From CAYLHF01 sp964383365 (lineage in GTDB: Bacteria; Bacteroidota; Rhodothermia; Rhodothermales; UBA10348), in contig CAYLHF010000047.1 of NCBI GenBank assembly GCA_964383365.1, forward strand, positions 1 through 17,569: a DNA stretch of 17,569 nucleotides, given 5' to 3'. The notes below the pieces were generated by a model. The model saw only the letters and a program-made list of their open reading frames with translations, was not told the DNA's origin and did not search any database. The translations under genes and the position numbers were made by a program. Shown one piece after another: positions 7,694-14,923 of the stretch. Every line of letters starts with the position of its first letter. Position 1 is the first letter of the stretch.

Positions 7694-8794
7694 ATGAAGA
7701 TCAATTTATACAACGTCTCTGTTTATTTGCTGCTGGCCGGTTCGTTCGGTCTTTCCGCATGTAGCACGGACGATGCTGTACCGGGCGGCGATGAATCCAC
7801 CGTTACGGTCCGGCTCGCCGAGGCTCGCCGCATTCCCGCATCGAGATCAGGGGGATATGCGGGTACCACCCAGGGAATCCGCCGGGTGCGTATCAGCACG
7901 AAACTGATCGGACGGGTCGAACAATTAACCGTTGCGGAAGGGGACAAGGTCTCGGAAGGAGACATCGTGGTGCGCCTCCGCAGTGAGGACATACTCGCTC
8001 AGCAATCCCAGGCCCGAGCGAATCTACGCGGGGCAGAGGCCGAACGCGTGGCCGCGGAGACCCAATTTGGTCGAATGGACCGCCTGTTCGATGAGGGGAG
8101 CGCCACGCAAAGAGAGCTGGATGAAGCCTCCACCCGGTTTCAGAGTGCGAAGGCTCAGGTCGACATGATCCTCTCGAAGCTCGACGAAATTGAGGAAAGA
8201 CTTGGCTACGCCATTCTGCGATCTCCAATCGACGGTCTCGTGACACAAAAAAATATCGAAGCAGGCGACCTTGCCGTGCCGGGTGCGCCGCTTTTGGTCG
8301 TCGAGAGTAGTGCCCGAATGGAGATCGTTGCGAACGTACCTGAAACGGCAATCAGCCGATTTGTCAAAGGGGATACTACATCGATCGAGATTGGAGTGCT
8401 CGCTCGATCGCTACAGGGCGTTATCACCCAGATCAGTCCCGCATCGTCAGCCACCGGTCGGCAGTTCAAGGTGAAGTCCTCTATCATCGGACCTGTCGAT
8501 CCCGGAGTGCGATCGGGTATGTTCGCCCGGATTCTGTTGCGAAAAGACTCCAGAGATGTACTCGCGGTACCCGAGGAGGTAGTGGTACATCGGGGACAAT
8601 TGACAGGATTGTTTACAGTAAATACCCGGAGCCTCGCCGTTCTTCGCTGGGTTCGGACCGGGAAGAGTATCGATGGATCTGTTGAAATACTCTCGGGCCT
8701 GTCGGAGGGCGAATCCTATGTTGTCTCTCATTCCGGGAGGATTCTCGATGGCCAACCAGTCCGGATTCTCGATGAAGTAAACACACTGCAGTAG
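7694..8794 (+). CDS. RND efflux periplasmic adaptor (membrane fusion protein), lipoprotein
   Basis: 366 residues. The N-terminus is a lipoprotein signal with lipobox LSAC, so C23 should be lipidated and anchored to a membrane. Domain order is typical of HlyD/AcrA-like adaptors: first half of the biotinyl-lipoyl domain (GRVEQLTVAEGDKVSEGD), an alpha-helical hairpin (about 110-160, with LFDEGSATQRELDEA), second lipoyl half (LRSPIDGLVTQKNIEAGD), then beta-barrel and membrane-proximal domains (VRSGMFARI, VPEEVVV, VEILSGLSEGE). It lies 33 bp after the channel gene and 13 bp before the permease gene, so the three are surely co-transcribed. It bridges the permease in the inner membrane to the TolC-like channel. 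Substrate class is not given by the adaptor. Confidence 0.95.
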   Translation: MKINLYNVSVYLLLAGSFGLSACSTDDAVPGGDESTVTVRLAEARRIPASRSGGYAGTTQGIRRVRISTKLIGRVEQLTVAEGDKVSEGDIVVRLRSEDILAQQSQARANLRGAEAERVAAETQFGRMDRLFDEGSATQRELDEASTRFQSAKAQVDMILSKLDEIEERLGYAILRSPIDGLVTQKNIEAGDLAVPGAPLLVVESSARMEIVANVPETAISRFVKGDTTSIEIGVLARSLQGVITQISPASSATGRQFKVKSSIIGPVDPGVRSGMFARILLRKDSRDVLAVPEEVVVHRGQLTGLFTVNTRSLAVLRWVRTGKSIDGSVEILSGLSEGESYVVSHSGRILDGQPVRILDEVNTLQ

Positions 8795-8807
8795 GCGAGT
8801 AAGAGCT

Positions 8808-11800
8808 ATGTCCACAGCTACAGGGATTGCGGGAAGAATCGCGAACACTTTCATCAACTCGAAGCTCACGCCCCTTCTGATGGCGGCGTTTTTGCTGATC
8901 GGTCTGTACAGCGCGTGGATGACTCCCCGTGAGGAGGAACCTCAGATCAACGTTCCCATCGCGGATATTTTCGTTCGTTATCCGGGAGCCAGTCCGGCCG
9001 AAGTTGAGCGTCGCATCGCCGAACCCATGGATCGAATTGTCTCCAACATCGATGGGGTGGAATATGTCTACTCCACGTCGATGCCGGGGCAGGCGATCAT
9101 CATCGTACGATTCTTTGTGGGTGATGACGTCGAGCGAAGTCTCGTCAAGCTCTATGACGAGATCGGCGGGCACATGGACCAGATGCCGCCGGGCGTATCG
9201 CTTCCCCTAATCAAATCCCGGTCGATTGACGACGTTCCGATGCTCACCCTGACCCTCTGGAGCCAGACCCACGACGATTTCTATCTGCGTCGTCTCGGAG
9301 AAGAGCTCTCCGTTGAGCTGAAAAAGATCAAGGATATCGCCGAGATCAAACTGGTGGGTGGACGTTCGCGCCAGGTCAACGTAGTTCTCGATCCCGGAAA
9401 GATGACGGCCTACGGGGTCGACCCGGTGTCAATCAGTCAGGCGATTCGCGGGTCTAACGGGCAAAATGTATCGGGTGAATTCAGCTCTGGTGATCAGTCG
9501 TATCTCGTGGAAACCGGACACTTTCTGACGTCGTCTGAAGATGTGGCGAATCTGGTCATCGGCGTTTCGGGTGATCGTCCAATCTATCTCCACAGCGTCG
9601 CTACCGTCTCGGACGGTCCCGAGGAGCCCATCCAATACGTGGGTTTCGGTGCCGGAGCGGCGTTTGTCGATGATCCGGACGACGCCGGTGCCGACTCTGG
9701 GTTGCCAGAAGACGGAGGACAAGCTGCCGAGAACACGCACGGACCGAGTGGTGTTGCGTCGGCCATCACGCTTTCAATTGCGAAACGTACAGGAACCGAC
9801 GCCATGCTCCTGGCCGATCAGATCGCCCGGAAGGTCGATCTCCTGGATCAGTCACTTCTACCGGACGGTGTGCACGTTACCACCACAAGGAATTACGGAG
9901 AGACGGCGTCGCACAAGGTGTTCGAACTGCTGTTGCATCTTCTGGGCTCCGTTCTTGCTGTGACCGTCGTCGTATGGCTTGCGATGGGATGGCGTGGAGG
10001 TCTCGTCGTCTTTCTGTCCGTTCCCGTCACGTTCGCATTAACCCTCTTTGTCTATTACCAGTTCGGGTATACACTCAACCGGATCACCCTTTTTGCCCTG
10101 GTATTTGTAACCGGTATCGTGGTCGATGACTCGATTATCATCGCCGAAAACATGCACCGGCATTTCAAGATGCGACGGCTCCCGTTCTTCCAGGCGGCCC
10201 TATTCTCAATCAATGAGGTCGGTAACCCGACTATCCTGGCCACTTTTACCGTCGTCGCGGCCGTGCTTCCGATGGCATTCGTATCCGGTCTCATGGGGCC
10301 ATACATGAGCCCGATGCCCGTCGGCGCCACGCTGGCGATGTTGTTCTCGCTACTGGTTGCCCTGACCATTACGCCCTGGTTAGCCTTCCGGATGTTCTCG
10401 AACGAACGGGAAGCGCCCGCCGACGATGAACCCGTGTATCAGATCGAGAACACACCCGTGTACCGGATGTATGCGGCGACCATACGTCCGCTGCTTGAGA
10501 GCAAGACCCGGCGTTGGGTATTCATTTCCAGTGTAGTCGTGCTGCTTCTGGCCTCGACATCGCTTTTTGTCTTCAAGGCGGTGGCGGTCAAGATGCTCCC
10601 CTTCGACAACAAGAACGAATTCCAGGTCATTGTCGACATGCCGGAGGGAACGACGCTCGAACGGACCGCCACAGTCACGAGAGAATTCGCCGACTTTATC
10701 GCCCGGCAGCCCGAGGTAGTGGATTATCAGACCTACGTGGGAACCGCCGCTCCCATCAATTTCAATGGCCTCGTTCGTCACTACGACCTGCGTCGCGGAA
10801 GTAATGTCGCTGACATTCAGGTCAATCTACTCGACAAGGGAGAACGCGACCTTCAGAGTCACGATATCGCCAAGCGGGTCCGACCGGGGTTGCAGGAGAT
10901 CGCCGCTCGAAACCACGCCAACGTCAAGATCGCAGAAGTTCCTCCCGGTCCGCCGGTCATATCGACCCTGGTAGCCGAAATTTATGGCCCCGACTATGCC
11001 GGTCAGATCGAACTGGCAAGACAGGTGAAGGCGCTTTTTGAAGCAAACGAGGGAATCGTCGACGTCGACTGGATGGTGGAAGATGATCAGACACGATTCA
11101 GGCTCGACACGGACGTCGAGAAAGCATCGCTCTCCGGTGTCGTTCCGCGCCGGATCGTCGAGTCTGTCGATATTGCTCTGGGTGGGCGGGATGTGTCGAC
11201 CCTGTATCAGGAAAACGATGTCGATGTAGTCGGCATCAACCTGAGACTCGCGCCCGAAGATCGATCCGGTACGGAAGACCTCGGCCGAATCCAGGTCTTG
11301 TCTTCGACCGGCCACCTGGTACCCATATCCGATATGACGACGGTCCGTGAGCAGATTCAGGACAAGACTATTTACCGCAAGAATCAACAGCGCGTCGTCT
11401 ATGTGACAGCCGACGTGGCGGGACAACTCGAGAGCCCGGTGTATGCGATTCTGGATCTGAAGGACCAGATCGCTGCACTTGAATTACCGGAAGGATACTT
11501 GCTCAGTGAGCTCTATACGACGCAGCCCTTTTCCGAGGAAAACTACTCCGTCAAGTGGGACGGGGAGTGGTTCATTACGTACGAGGTGTTTCGGGATCTC
11601 GGATTTGCCTTCGCGGCAGCCCTCTTTTTCATCTACCTAATGATCGCTGCCTGGTTCGAGGACCTCAAGGTGCCGTTTGTCCTGATGGTCGCCATTCCGC
11701 TCTCGCTCATTGGTATTCTGATCGGACACTGGCTGTTGGGGGCCTTTTTTACGGCAACGTCCATGATTGGAACGATCGCGTTGGCCGGAATCATGGTTCG

Positions 11801-12119
11801 AAATTCGGTTCTCTTGATGGACTTCATCAATCTCAGGTTAAATGCGAACGTACCCCTGGATCAGGCGGTTATTGAAGCTGGTGCCGTGCGGACCATCCCC
11901 ATTCTGCTGACTGCCGGGACCGTAGTGATCGGAGCCTTCGTCATCCTGTTCGATCCCATTTTCCAGGGACTCGCCATCGCCCTTATCGGGGGCTCACTGG
12001 CGTCGACCGCCCTGACGCTCATCATCGTACCGCTGCTTTTCTTCATGATGAGATCCCGGCAGAATAGACGATTAACGACGCAAGCAGCACCCACTAAAAA
12101 GCAAGAGGAAAAAGCTTGA
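8808..12119 (+). CDS. RND-family efflux permease (AcrB/HAE1-like)
   Basis: 1103 residues, slightly longer than AcrB-type pumps (about 1030-1050). Twelve membrane segments are expected: TM1 near 14-38, TM2-6 in about 370-530, TM7 near 570-595, TM8-12 in about 930-1080. The proton-relay aspartates are present in TM4 as VVDDSIII (D440, D441). In TM10 the position equivalent to AcrB Lys940 appears to be arginine (R998 in GIMVRNSVLLMDF). An unusual acidic, glycine-rich insert (about residues 286-315, VDDPDDAGADSG onward) lies in the porter domain just before the conserved block SAITLSIAKRTGTDA. The pump is driven by the proton gradient and exports small molecules with the adaptor and channel encoded upstream. 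The association with an ArsR regulator and a DUF2892 protein is a known neighbourhood for this permease subgroup. Substrate unknown. Confidence 0.96.
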   Translation: MSTATGIAGRIANTFINSKLTPLLMAAFLLIGLYSAWMTPREEEPQINVPIADIFVRYPGASPAEVERRIAEPMDRIVSNIDGVEYVYSTSMPGQAIIIVRFFVGDDVERSLVKLYDEIGGHMDQMPPGVSLPLIKSRSIDDVPMLTLTLWSQTHDDFYLRRLGEELSVELKKIKDIAEIKLVGGRSRQVNVVLDPGKMTAYGVDPVSISQAIRGSNGQNVSGEFSSGDQSYLVETGHFLTSSEDVANLVIGVSGDRPIYLHSVATVSDGPEEPIQYVGFGAGAAFVDDPDDAGADSGLPEDGGQAAENTHGPSGVASAITLSIAKRTGTDAMLLADQIARKVDLLDQSLLPDGVHVTTTRNYGETASHKVFELLLHLLGSVLAVTVVVWLAMGWRGGLVVFLSVPVTFALTLFVYYQFGYTLNRITLFALVFVTGIVVDDSIIIAENMHRHFKMRRLPFFQAALFSINEVGNPTILATFTVVAAVLPMAFVSGLMGPYMSPMPVGATLAMLFSLLVALTITPWLAFRMFSNEREAPADDEPVYQIENTPVYRMYAATIRPLLESKTRRWVFISSVVVLLLASTSLFVFKAVAVKMLPFDNKNEFQVIVDMPEGTTLERTATVTREFADFIARQPEVVDYQTYVGTAAPINFNGLVRHYDLRRGSNVADIQVNLLDKGERDLQSHDIAKRVRPGLQEIAARNHANVKIAEVPPGPPVISTLVAEIYGPDYAGQIELARQVKALFEANEGIVDVDWMVEDDQTRFRLDTDVEKASLSGVVPRRIVESVDIALGGRDVSTLYQENDVDVVGINLRLAPEDRSGTEDLGRIQVLSSTGHLVPISDMTTVREQIQDKTIYRKNQQRVVYVTADVAGQLESPVYAILDLKDQIAALELPEGYLLSELYTTQPFSEENYSVKWDGEWFITYEVFRDLGFAFAAALFFIYLMIAAWFEDLKVPFVLMVAIPLSLIGILIGHWLLGAFFTATSMIGTIALAGIMVRNSVLLMDFINLRLNANVPLDQAVIEAGAVRTIPILLTAGTVVIGAFVILFDPIFQGLAIALIGGSLASTALTLIIVPLLFFMMRSRQNRRLTTQAAPTKKQEEKA

Positions 12120-12316
12120 ATCTGGAACAATACATTCGGGCTATCGCGGGTACGTTTATTCTCGTATCCCTCGCCCTCGGCACGTTCTACAGTCCGTACT
12201 GGTATCTTTTCACCGCCTTTGTCGGGGTGAATCTCTTTCAGGCCGCGTTCTCCAGGTGGTGTCTGATGGAGACGTTTCTGAAAAAGATGCTGCCCCAGCT
12301 TCGGTCGCAGGACTGA
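12116..12316 (+). CDS. DUF2892 (YgaP-type membrane domain) small inner-membrane protein
   Basis: 66 residues, starting at TTG 12116, which overlaps the permease stop (TTGA). A purine-rich AGAGGA at 12104-12109 sits at normal spacing and supports this rare start. Two hydrophobic segments are visible (about 12-26 and 28-44), followed by the family block NLFQAAFSRWC and a short tail with LKKML. DUF2892 is the membrane domain found next to rhodanese domains and as stand-alone proteins beside sulfur and RND-efflux genes. The four-base overlap implies translational coupling to the permease, so it is probably an accessory of this efflux system, though its molecular role is unknown. It is the last gene of the operon; the FKBP gene converges 26 bp downstream, with no evident terminator between. 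Confidence 0.85.
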   Translation: MNLEQYIRAIAGTFILVSLALGTFYSPYWYLFTAFVGVNLFQAAFSRWCLMETFLKKMLPQLRSQD

Positions 12317-12342
12317 GCGGAGATCAGCTCGATCAGAACCGG

Positions 12343-12861
12343 TTATTGCGCCCGAATCGAGATCAGCGCCACGTCGAACAGCATCGTCGCGCCGCCCGGG
12401 ATTGGGCCACGTCCATTGGGGCCGTATCCGAGATTGGATGGAATCTTCAGCATCCGACGCCCACCCGGTTTCATGCCCACAATGCCCTCGTCCCAACCCT
12501 TGATTACCATTCCCTTCCCGAGAGGAACGTCGAATGTCTGTCCGCGATCACGCGAACTATCGAACTTCGTGCCCTTCCCTTCGGGGGCATTCTCGTCGTA
12601 TAACCAACCCGTGTAGTGCATCTGAAGGTTCATGCCGGCCTCCGCCTCCGGACCCTCACCGACGACCATATCAGCGATTTCCAGTCCATCTGGAAGAGAG
12701 ACCCACTCTAACGAAGATGAATCTGCGGTCGACGCCTCTACGTTAGATGCATCGACGGCGCTTTCGGTGTCGGCCGTAGCAGGCGCATCAGATTTTTTGG
12801 ACGAACATGCCGAAAACACAAGAAGAATAGCCAGAAGGGCCGGTCGGACTAGCTTGATCAT
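12343..12861 (-). CDS. FKBP-type peptidyl-prolyl cis-trans isomerase, lipoprotein
   Basis: 172 residues from ATG 12861; a longer in-frame start at 12945 would run into the preceding gene and displace the signal, so it was rejected. The N-terminus is a lipoprotein signal with lipobox FSAC, followed by a Ser/Ala/Asp-rich linker (about residues 22-50), then a single FKBP domain. Catalytic-pocket residues are all present: Tyr in HYTGWL, Phe-Asp in KFDSS, Phe in QTFDV, Val-Ile and Trp in VIKGWDEG, Tyr in LGYG, Phe in MLFDV. It should catalyse proline isomerisation during folding of envelope proteins, tethered to a membrane. The SRPBCC gene ends 35 bp upstream on the same strand, suggesting co-transcription. 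Confidence 0.95.
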   Translation of the reverse strand: MIKLVRPALLAILLVFSACSSKKSDAPATADTESAVDASNVEASTADSSSLEWVSLPDGLEIADMVVGEGPEAEAGMNLQMHYTGWLYDENAPEGKGTKFDSSRDRGQTFDVPLGKGMVIKGWDEGIVGMKPGGRRMLKIPSNLGYGPNGRGPIPGGATMLFDVALISIRAQ

Positions 12862-12896
12862 GTCTGTATTTGAGTCTTGATGAATGAGCGGCTCTT

Positions 12897-13397
12897 TCAG
12901 TCCGAAGCGGATGCTTTGTTCCGTCCATCCGACTCTATCCAGCATTTGAGATTCTGGAGCGTCTTTTTGGCTTGATTCCGCATTATTGGACGTAGCAGCG
13001 CATTCGCAAGCGTTCCGAATATACCTTTTGACTCATACGAGGTGACGAGCATGACGCGGGTCGCTCCGTCGTCCGTTTCCGAAAGCGTAAGATCAGACGT
13101 CAGATTACAGACCAGACGGGAGAGCCCCATGTTGTCTTCCGGAAAGGTCATGTGCACCCGATGCGGAGGATCGTACTCTGCGATTCGTTCCGTGCACCAA
13201 CGGTCTCGCCCCCGGCTGTTGAAATGGCACCGATAGGCAACGCCTTCTGCGCGGGTTCCAGAACCAGAGATGAATTCTACGTGCGAGACGCGCGGATGGT
13301 ATTTCGGAATGAGCGTCAGGTCGTCACAGACATCCCAGACGCGCGATCTGCTCGCATTTATGACGATCTCTACTTCCCATTGAAAACTCGCTTTCAT
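12897..13397 (-). CDS. SRPBCC (START/polyketide cyclase-like) family protein
   Basis: 166 residues. The fold signature is seen at the N-terminus: EVEIVINASRSRVWDVCDDL, where a beta strand is followed by the V-W-x-x-x-x-D/N helix start, then LIPKYHPRVSHVEFI, and a long C-terminal helix (about 130-158, LLRPIMRNQAKKTLQNLKCW). Such proteins form a deep hydrophobic cavity binding lipids, polyketides or other hydrophobic ligands. No signal peptide, so it is cytoplasmic. Ligand unknown. It sits between a possible 40-residue secreted peptide (37 bp upstream) and the FKBP lipoprotein gene, all on the minus strand. No clear ribosome site precedes the ATG. Confidence 0.88.
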   Translation of the reverse strand: MKASFQWEVEIVINASRSRVWDVCDDLTLIPKYHPRVSHVEFISGSGTRAEGVAYRCHFNSRGRDRWCTERIAEYDPPHRVHMTFPEDNMGLSRLVCNLTSDLTLSETDDGATRVMLVTSYESKGIFGTLANALLRPIMRNQAKKTLQNLKCWIESDGRNKASASD

Positions 13398-13434
13398 GAT
13401 ATCTACAGATTGGTGATTCTACCCGTAGTCGTGT

Positions 13435-13557
13435 TCAGCAGGTCATCGGTTCATTTTTGTGCCCGAGGATGTCCCGTATTACTTGTCCATCGGACGGGCT
13501 CTGCGTCAGGGAGGCAATGGCAATTAGTGCCATCGCAAATAGTGTACATCGATTCAT
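13435..13557 (-). CDS. Possible 40-residue secreted peptide (signal peptide plus short tail)
   Basis: A short frame, ATG at 13557 to TGA at 13435-13437. The first 20 residues look like a signal peptide: MNR, a hydrophobic core (CTLFAMALIAIASL), then TQS. The remaining tail of about 20 residues is polar (QVIRDILGHKNEP) and ends in Cys. A GGAAG sequence lies a few bases before the ATG on the minus strand, better than for most genes here. It falls in the 259-bp interval between the protease gene and the SRPBCC gene, on the same strand, 37 bp ahead of the latter. It could be a real small secreted peptide, a leader peptide, or the 5' stub of a decayed gene. No family recognised. Confidence 0.35.
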   Translation of the reverse strand: MNRCTLFAMALIAIASLTQSPSDGQVIRDILGHKNEPMTC

Positions 13558-13572
13558 GTCTTCCGGCTCTTG

Positions 13573-13590
13573 CTGACTATGAGTGGTCAG
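13573..13590. other. Short stem-loop upstream of the 40-residue frame
   Basis: CTGACTA at 13573-13579 and TGGTCAG at 13584-13590 form a 7-bp stem with one G-U pair and a 4-nt loop in the plus-strand RNA; on the minus strand one position mismatches. No T-tract follows on either strand, so this is at best a weak structure between the protease stop and the small frame. Confidence 0.2.
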
Positions 13591-13656
13591 TAGGTTGCGA
13601 CGGCAAGAGGTGGTCGACGCCCGCGAGCGACGACGAACCGGGTTAGGCCGTCGGCC

Positions 13657-14703
13657 TCAGCGCTTGTACACGAGCAATTTTGTCTGGACGCCGGTTTCGG
13701 TTTCGAGACGGACCACATAGACGCCGCTCGCATGCCGACTCGGCACCCAGCGCTCCTCAAAGCGGCCAGCAGGGCGTGGTCCGGAAGCAAGCATTGCTAC
13801 ATCACGTCCAAGCAGATCGAGGATCGTCAGCCTGATACTCGTCGGTCGGGACAGGTCGAAGGACAGCAGGGCTGATGACTGAAAGGGATTTGGATACGCG
13901 TCATGGAGAATCGGGCTGACGGAAATGGCCTCGTTGTTCGCCTCAGAACCCGTTACGGTGTTCGAATACGGATGCATGATGAGGTTCAATGACTCAAAAT
14001 ATTCGATCCTGTTGGGCATCGTTATATTGATACTACTCGCCAGCTGAGGCGAGATTCGATCTGAGCGGAATCGGATGGCCAAATAGAGCAGAAAGCTCTC
14101 GGCCATGTCCTCGCGGTTCGGGAAATCCCTGGCATATGTCGAGATAAAATTCTGGTCGGCTGCCTGCGCCGCCTGCCACTCAGGAGTGGACGCGTAGCGC
14201 CCGTCGAGAGACGTGTGCGTGGCTTCGTGGATCAGGGTTTCCTCCAGGATGCCGTCTCTGAGATACTCATCTGCCTGTCCGGTGTGGATCAGAATATTGT
14301 TATTGCCACCCCCGAACGGCTGGACACCCCTGTGTATCCACACGGTCTGAAGATCGCGACGCAGCGCCGTCGGAAGCTGACCAATAAAGGGAGCAAATCG
14401 CTCAGCCTGAGCGAGGCTCTCCGCCTCTGAGCCGAATTCCGGATTAACCTGGATTTCAGCCGAGAGACCGTCATCGAACTGAGCAAAAAACAAGTAGGCG
14501 TTCGTCGTGATCCAATTGTTGACTCGCCGATCGAACATCGTGCGCATGCCCCGCCCTGTCGACGTTACGTCCATGAACGTCGAGGGGTCGGCCGGAGTTA
14601 CGATATCGGGATCGAGAAAAATGGTCCCGCTGAAAGGCGGTGTTTGTGCGGTGGCCGGGCTGACGAGTAGAAGGCACACGCATGTCAGAAAAATTCGATT
14701 CAT
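13657..14703 (-). CDS. Secreted putative zinc metalloprotease with T9SS type A sorting domain
   Basis: 348 residues from ATG 14703, which gives a standard signal peptide (MNRIFLTCVC core, cleavage after ATAQ); an upstream ATG at 14808 would bury it. A zinc-binding HEATH motif (H159, E160, H163) is followed about 40 residues later by EDMAESF (E198, E202), the arrangement of gluzincin-type peptidases in which a glutamate is the third ligand. The C-terminal ~85 residues carry a type IX secretion sorting domain: AYPNPF, then LTILDLLGRDVAML, ASGVYVVRLET and the end KLLVYKR. Known role of this tail: recognition by the T9SS, cleavage and release or surface anchoring. The peptidase subfamily is not recognised, and activity is inferred from motif spacing only. 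The gene diverges from the Fic gene and leads a minus-strand run of co-directional genes. Confidence 0.85.
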   Translation of the reverse strand: MNRIFLTCVCLLLVSPATAQTPPFSGTIFLDPDIVTPADPSTFMDVTSTGRGMRTMFDRRVNNWITTNAYLFFAQFDDGLSAEIQVNPEFGSEAESLAQAERFAPFIGQLPTALRRDLQTVWIHRGVQPFGGGNNNILIHTGQADEYLRDGILEETLIHEATHTSLDGRYASTPEWQAAQAADQNFISTYARDFPNREDMAESFLLYLAIRFRSDRISPQLASSINITMPNRIEYFESLNLIMHPYSNTVTGSEANNEAISVSPILHDAYPNPFQSSALLSFDLSRPTSIRLTILDLLGRDVAMLASGPRPAGRFEERWVPSRHASGVYVVRLETETGVQTKLLVYKR

Positions 14704-14823
14704 GAACGCTTGGATGAAAGAGACTAGTTTGTTCCGGGATGCCTGAATACGTCCACCGTACCAAGTCGTTTCGGGGTTGTTCTGTTGCCGGGAGGATCTC
14801 AGGATCAACGACAGGACAGTTGA

Positions 14824-14923
14824 ATGCGGAGAATAATCGTATCAATCGCCGCAGTATATGCGGAGATTATTGAAAATAGATAATGTTTCAGCTATATTCT
14901 ACGCAAAATATGCGGAGATTATG
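14824..14923. promoter_or_regulatory. Iteron-like element array (ATGCGGAGA x3 plus inverted near-copy) upstream of the Fic gene
   Basis: The 9-mer ATGCGGAGA occurs exactly at 14824-14832, 14858-14866 and 14910-14918. The second and third copies are identical over 15 bases (14856-14870 and 14908-14922). An inverted near-copy, TCGCCGCA (14846-14853), faces the second copy across a 5-bp spacer, giving 8-bp arms with one mismatch. Start-to-start distances are 34 and 52 bp. The third copy runs into the start codon at 14921 and contains its only purine-rich ribosome-site candidate (GGAG). The arrangement suits an operator for autoregulation by the winged-helix part of the Fic protein; this is inference. 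Confidence 0.65.

Noticed and set aside
12862..12945. Upstream extension of the FKBP gene to ATG 12945
   Set aside because: It would overlap the SRPBCC 3' end and bury the lipoprotein signal that begins at 12861.
13152..13646. A 164-residue plus-strand frame over the SRPBCC and intergenic region
   Set aside because: It is antisense to a clearly recognisable SRPBCC gene and has no domain, signal or start context.
13645..13657. AGGCC-GTC-GGCCT hairpin at the protease stop as an intrinsic terminator
   Set aside because: A 5-bp stem without a following T-tract; too weak to call.
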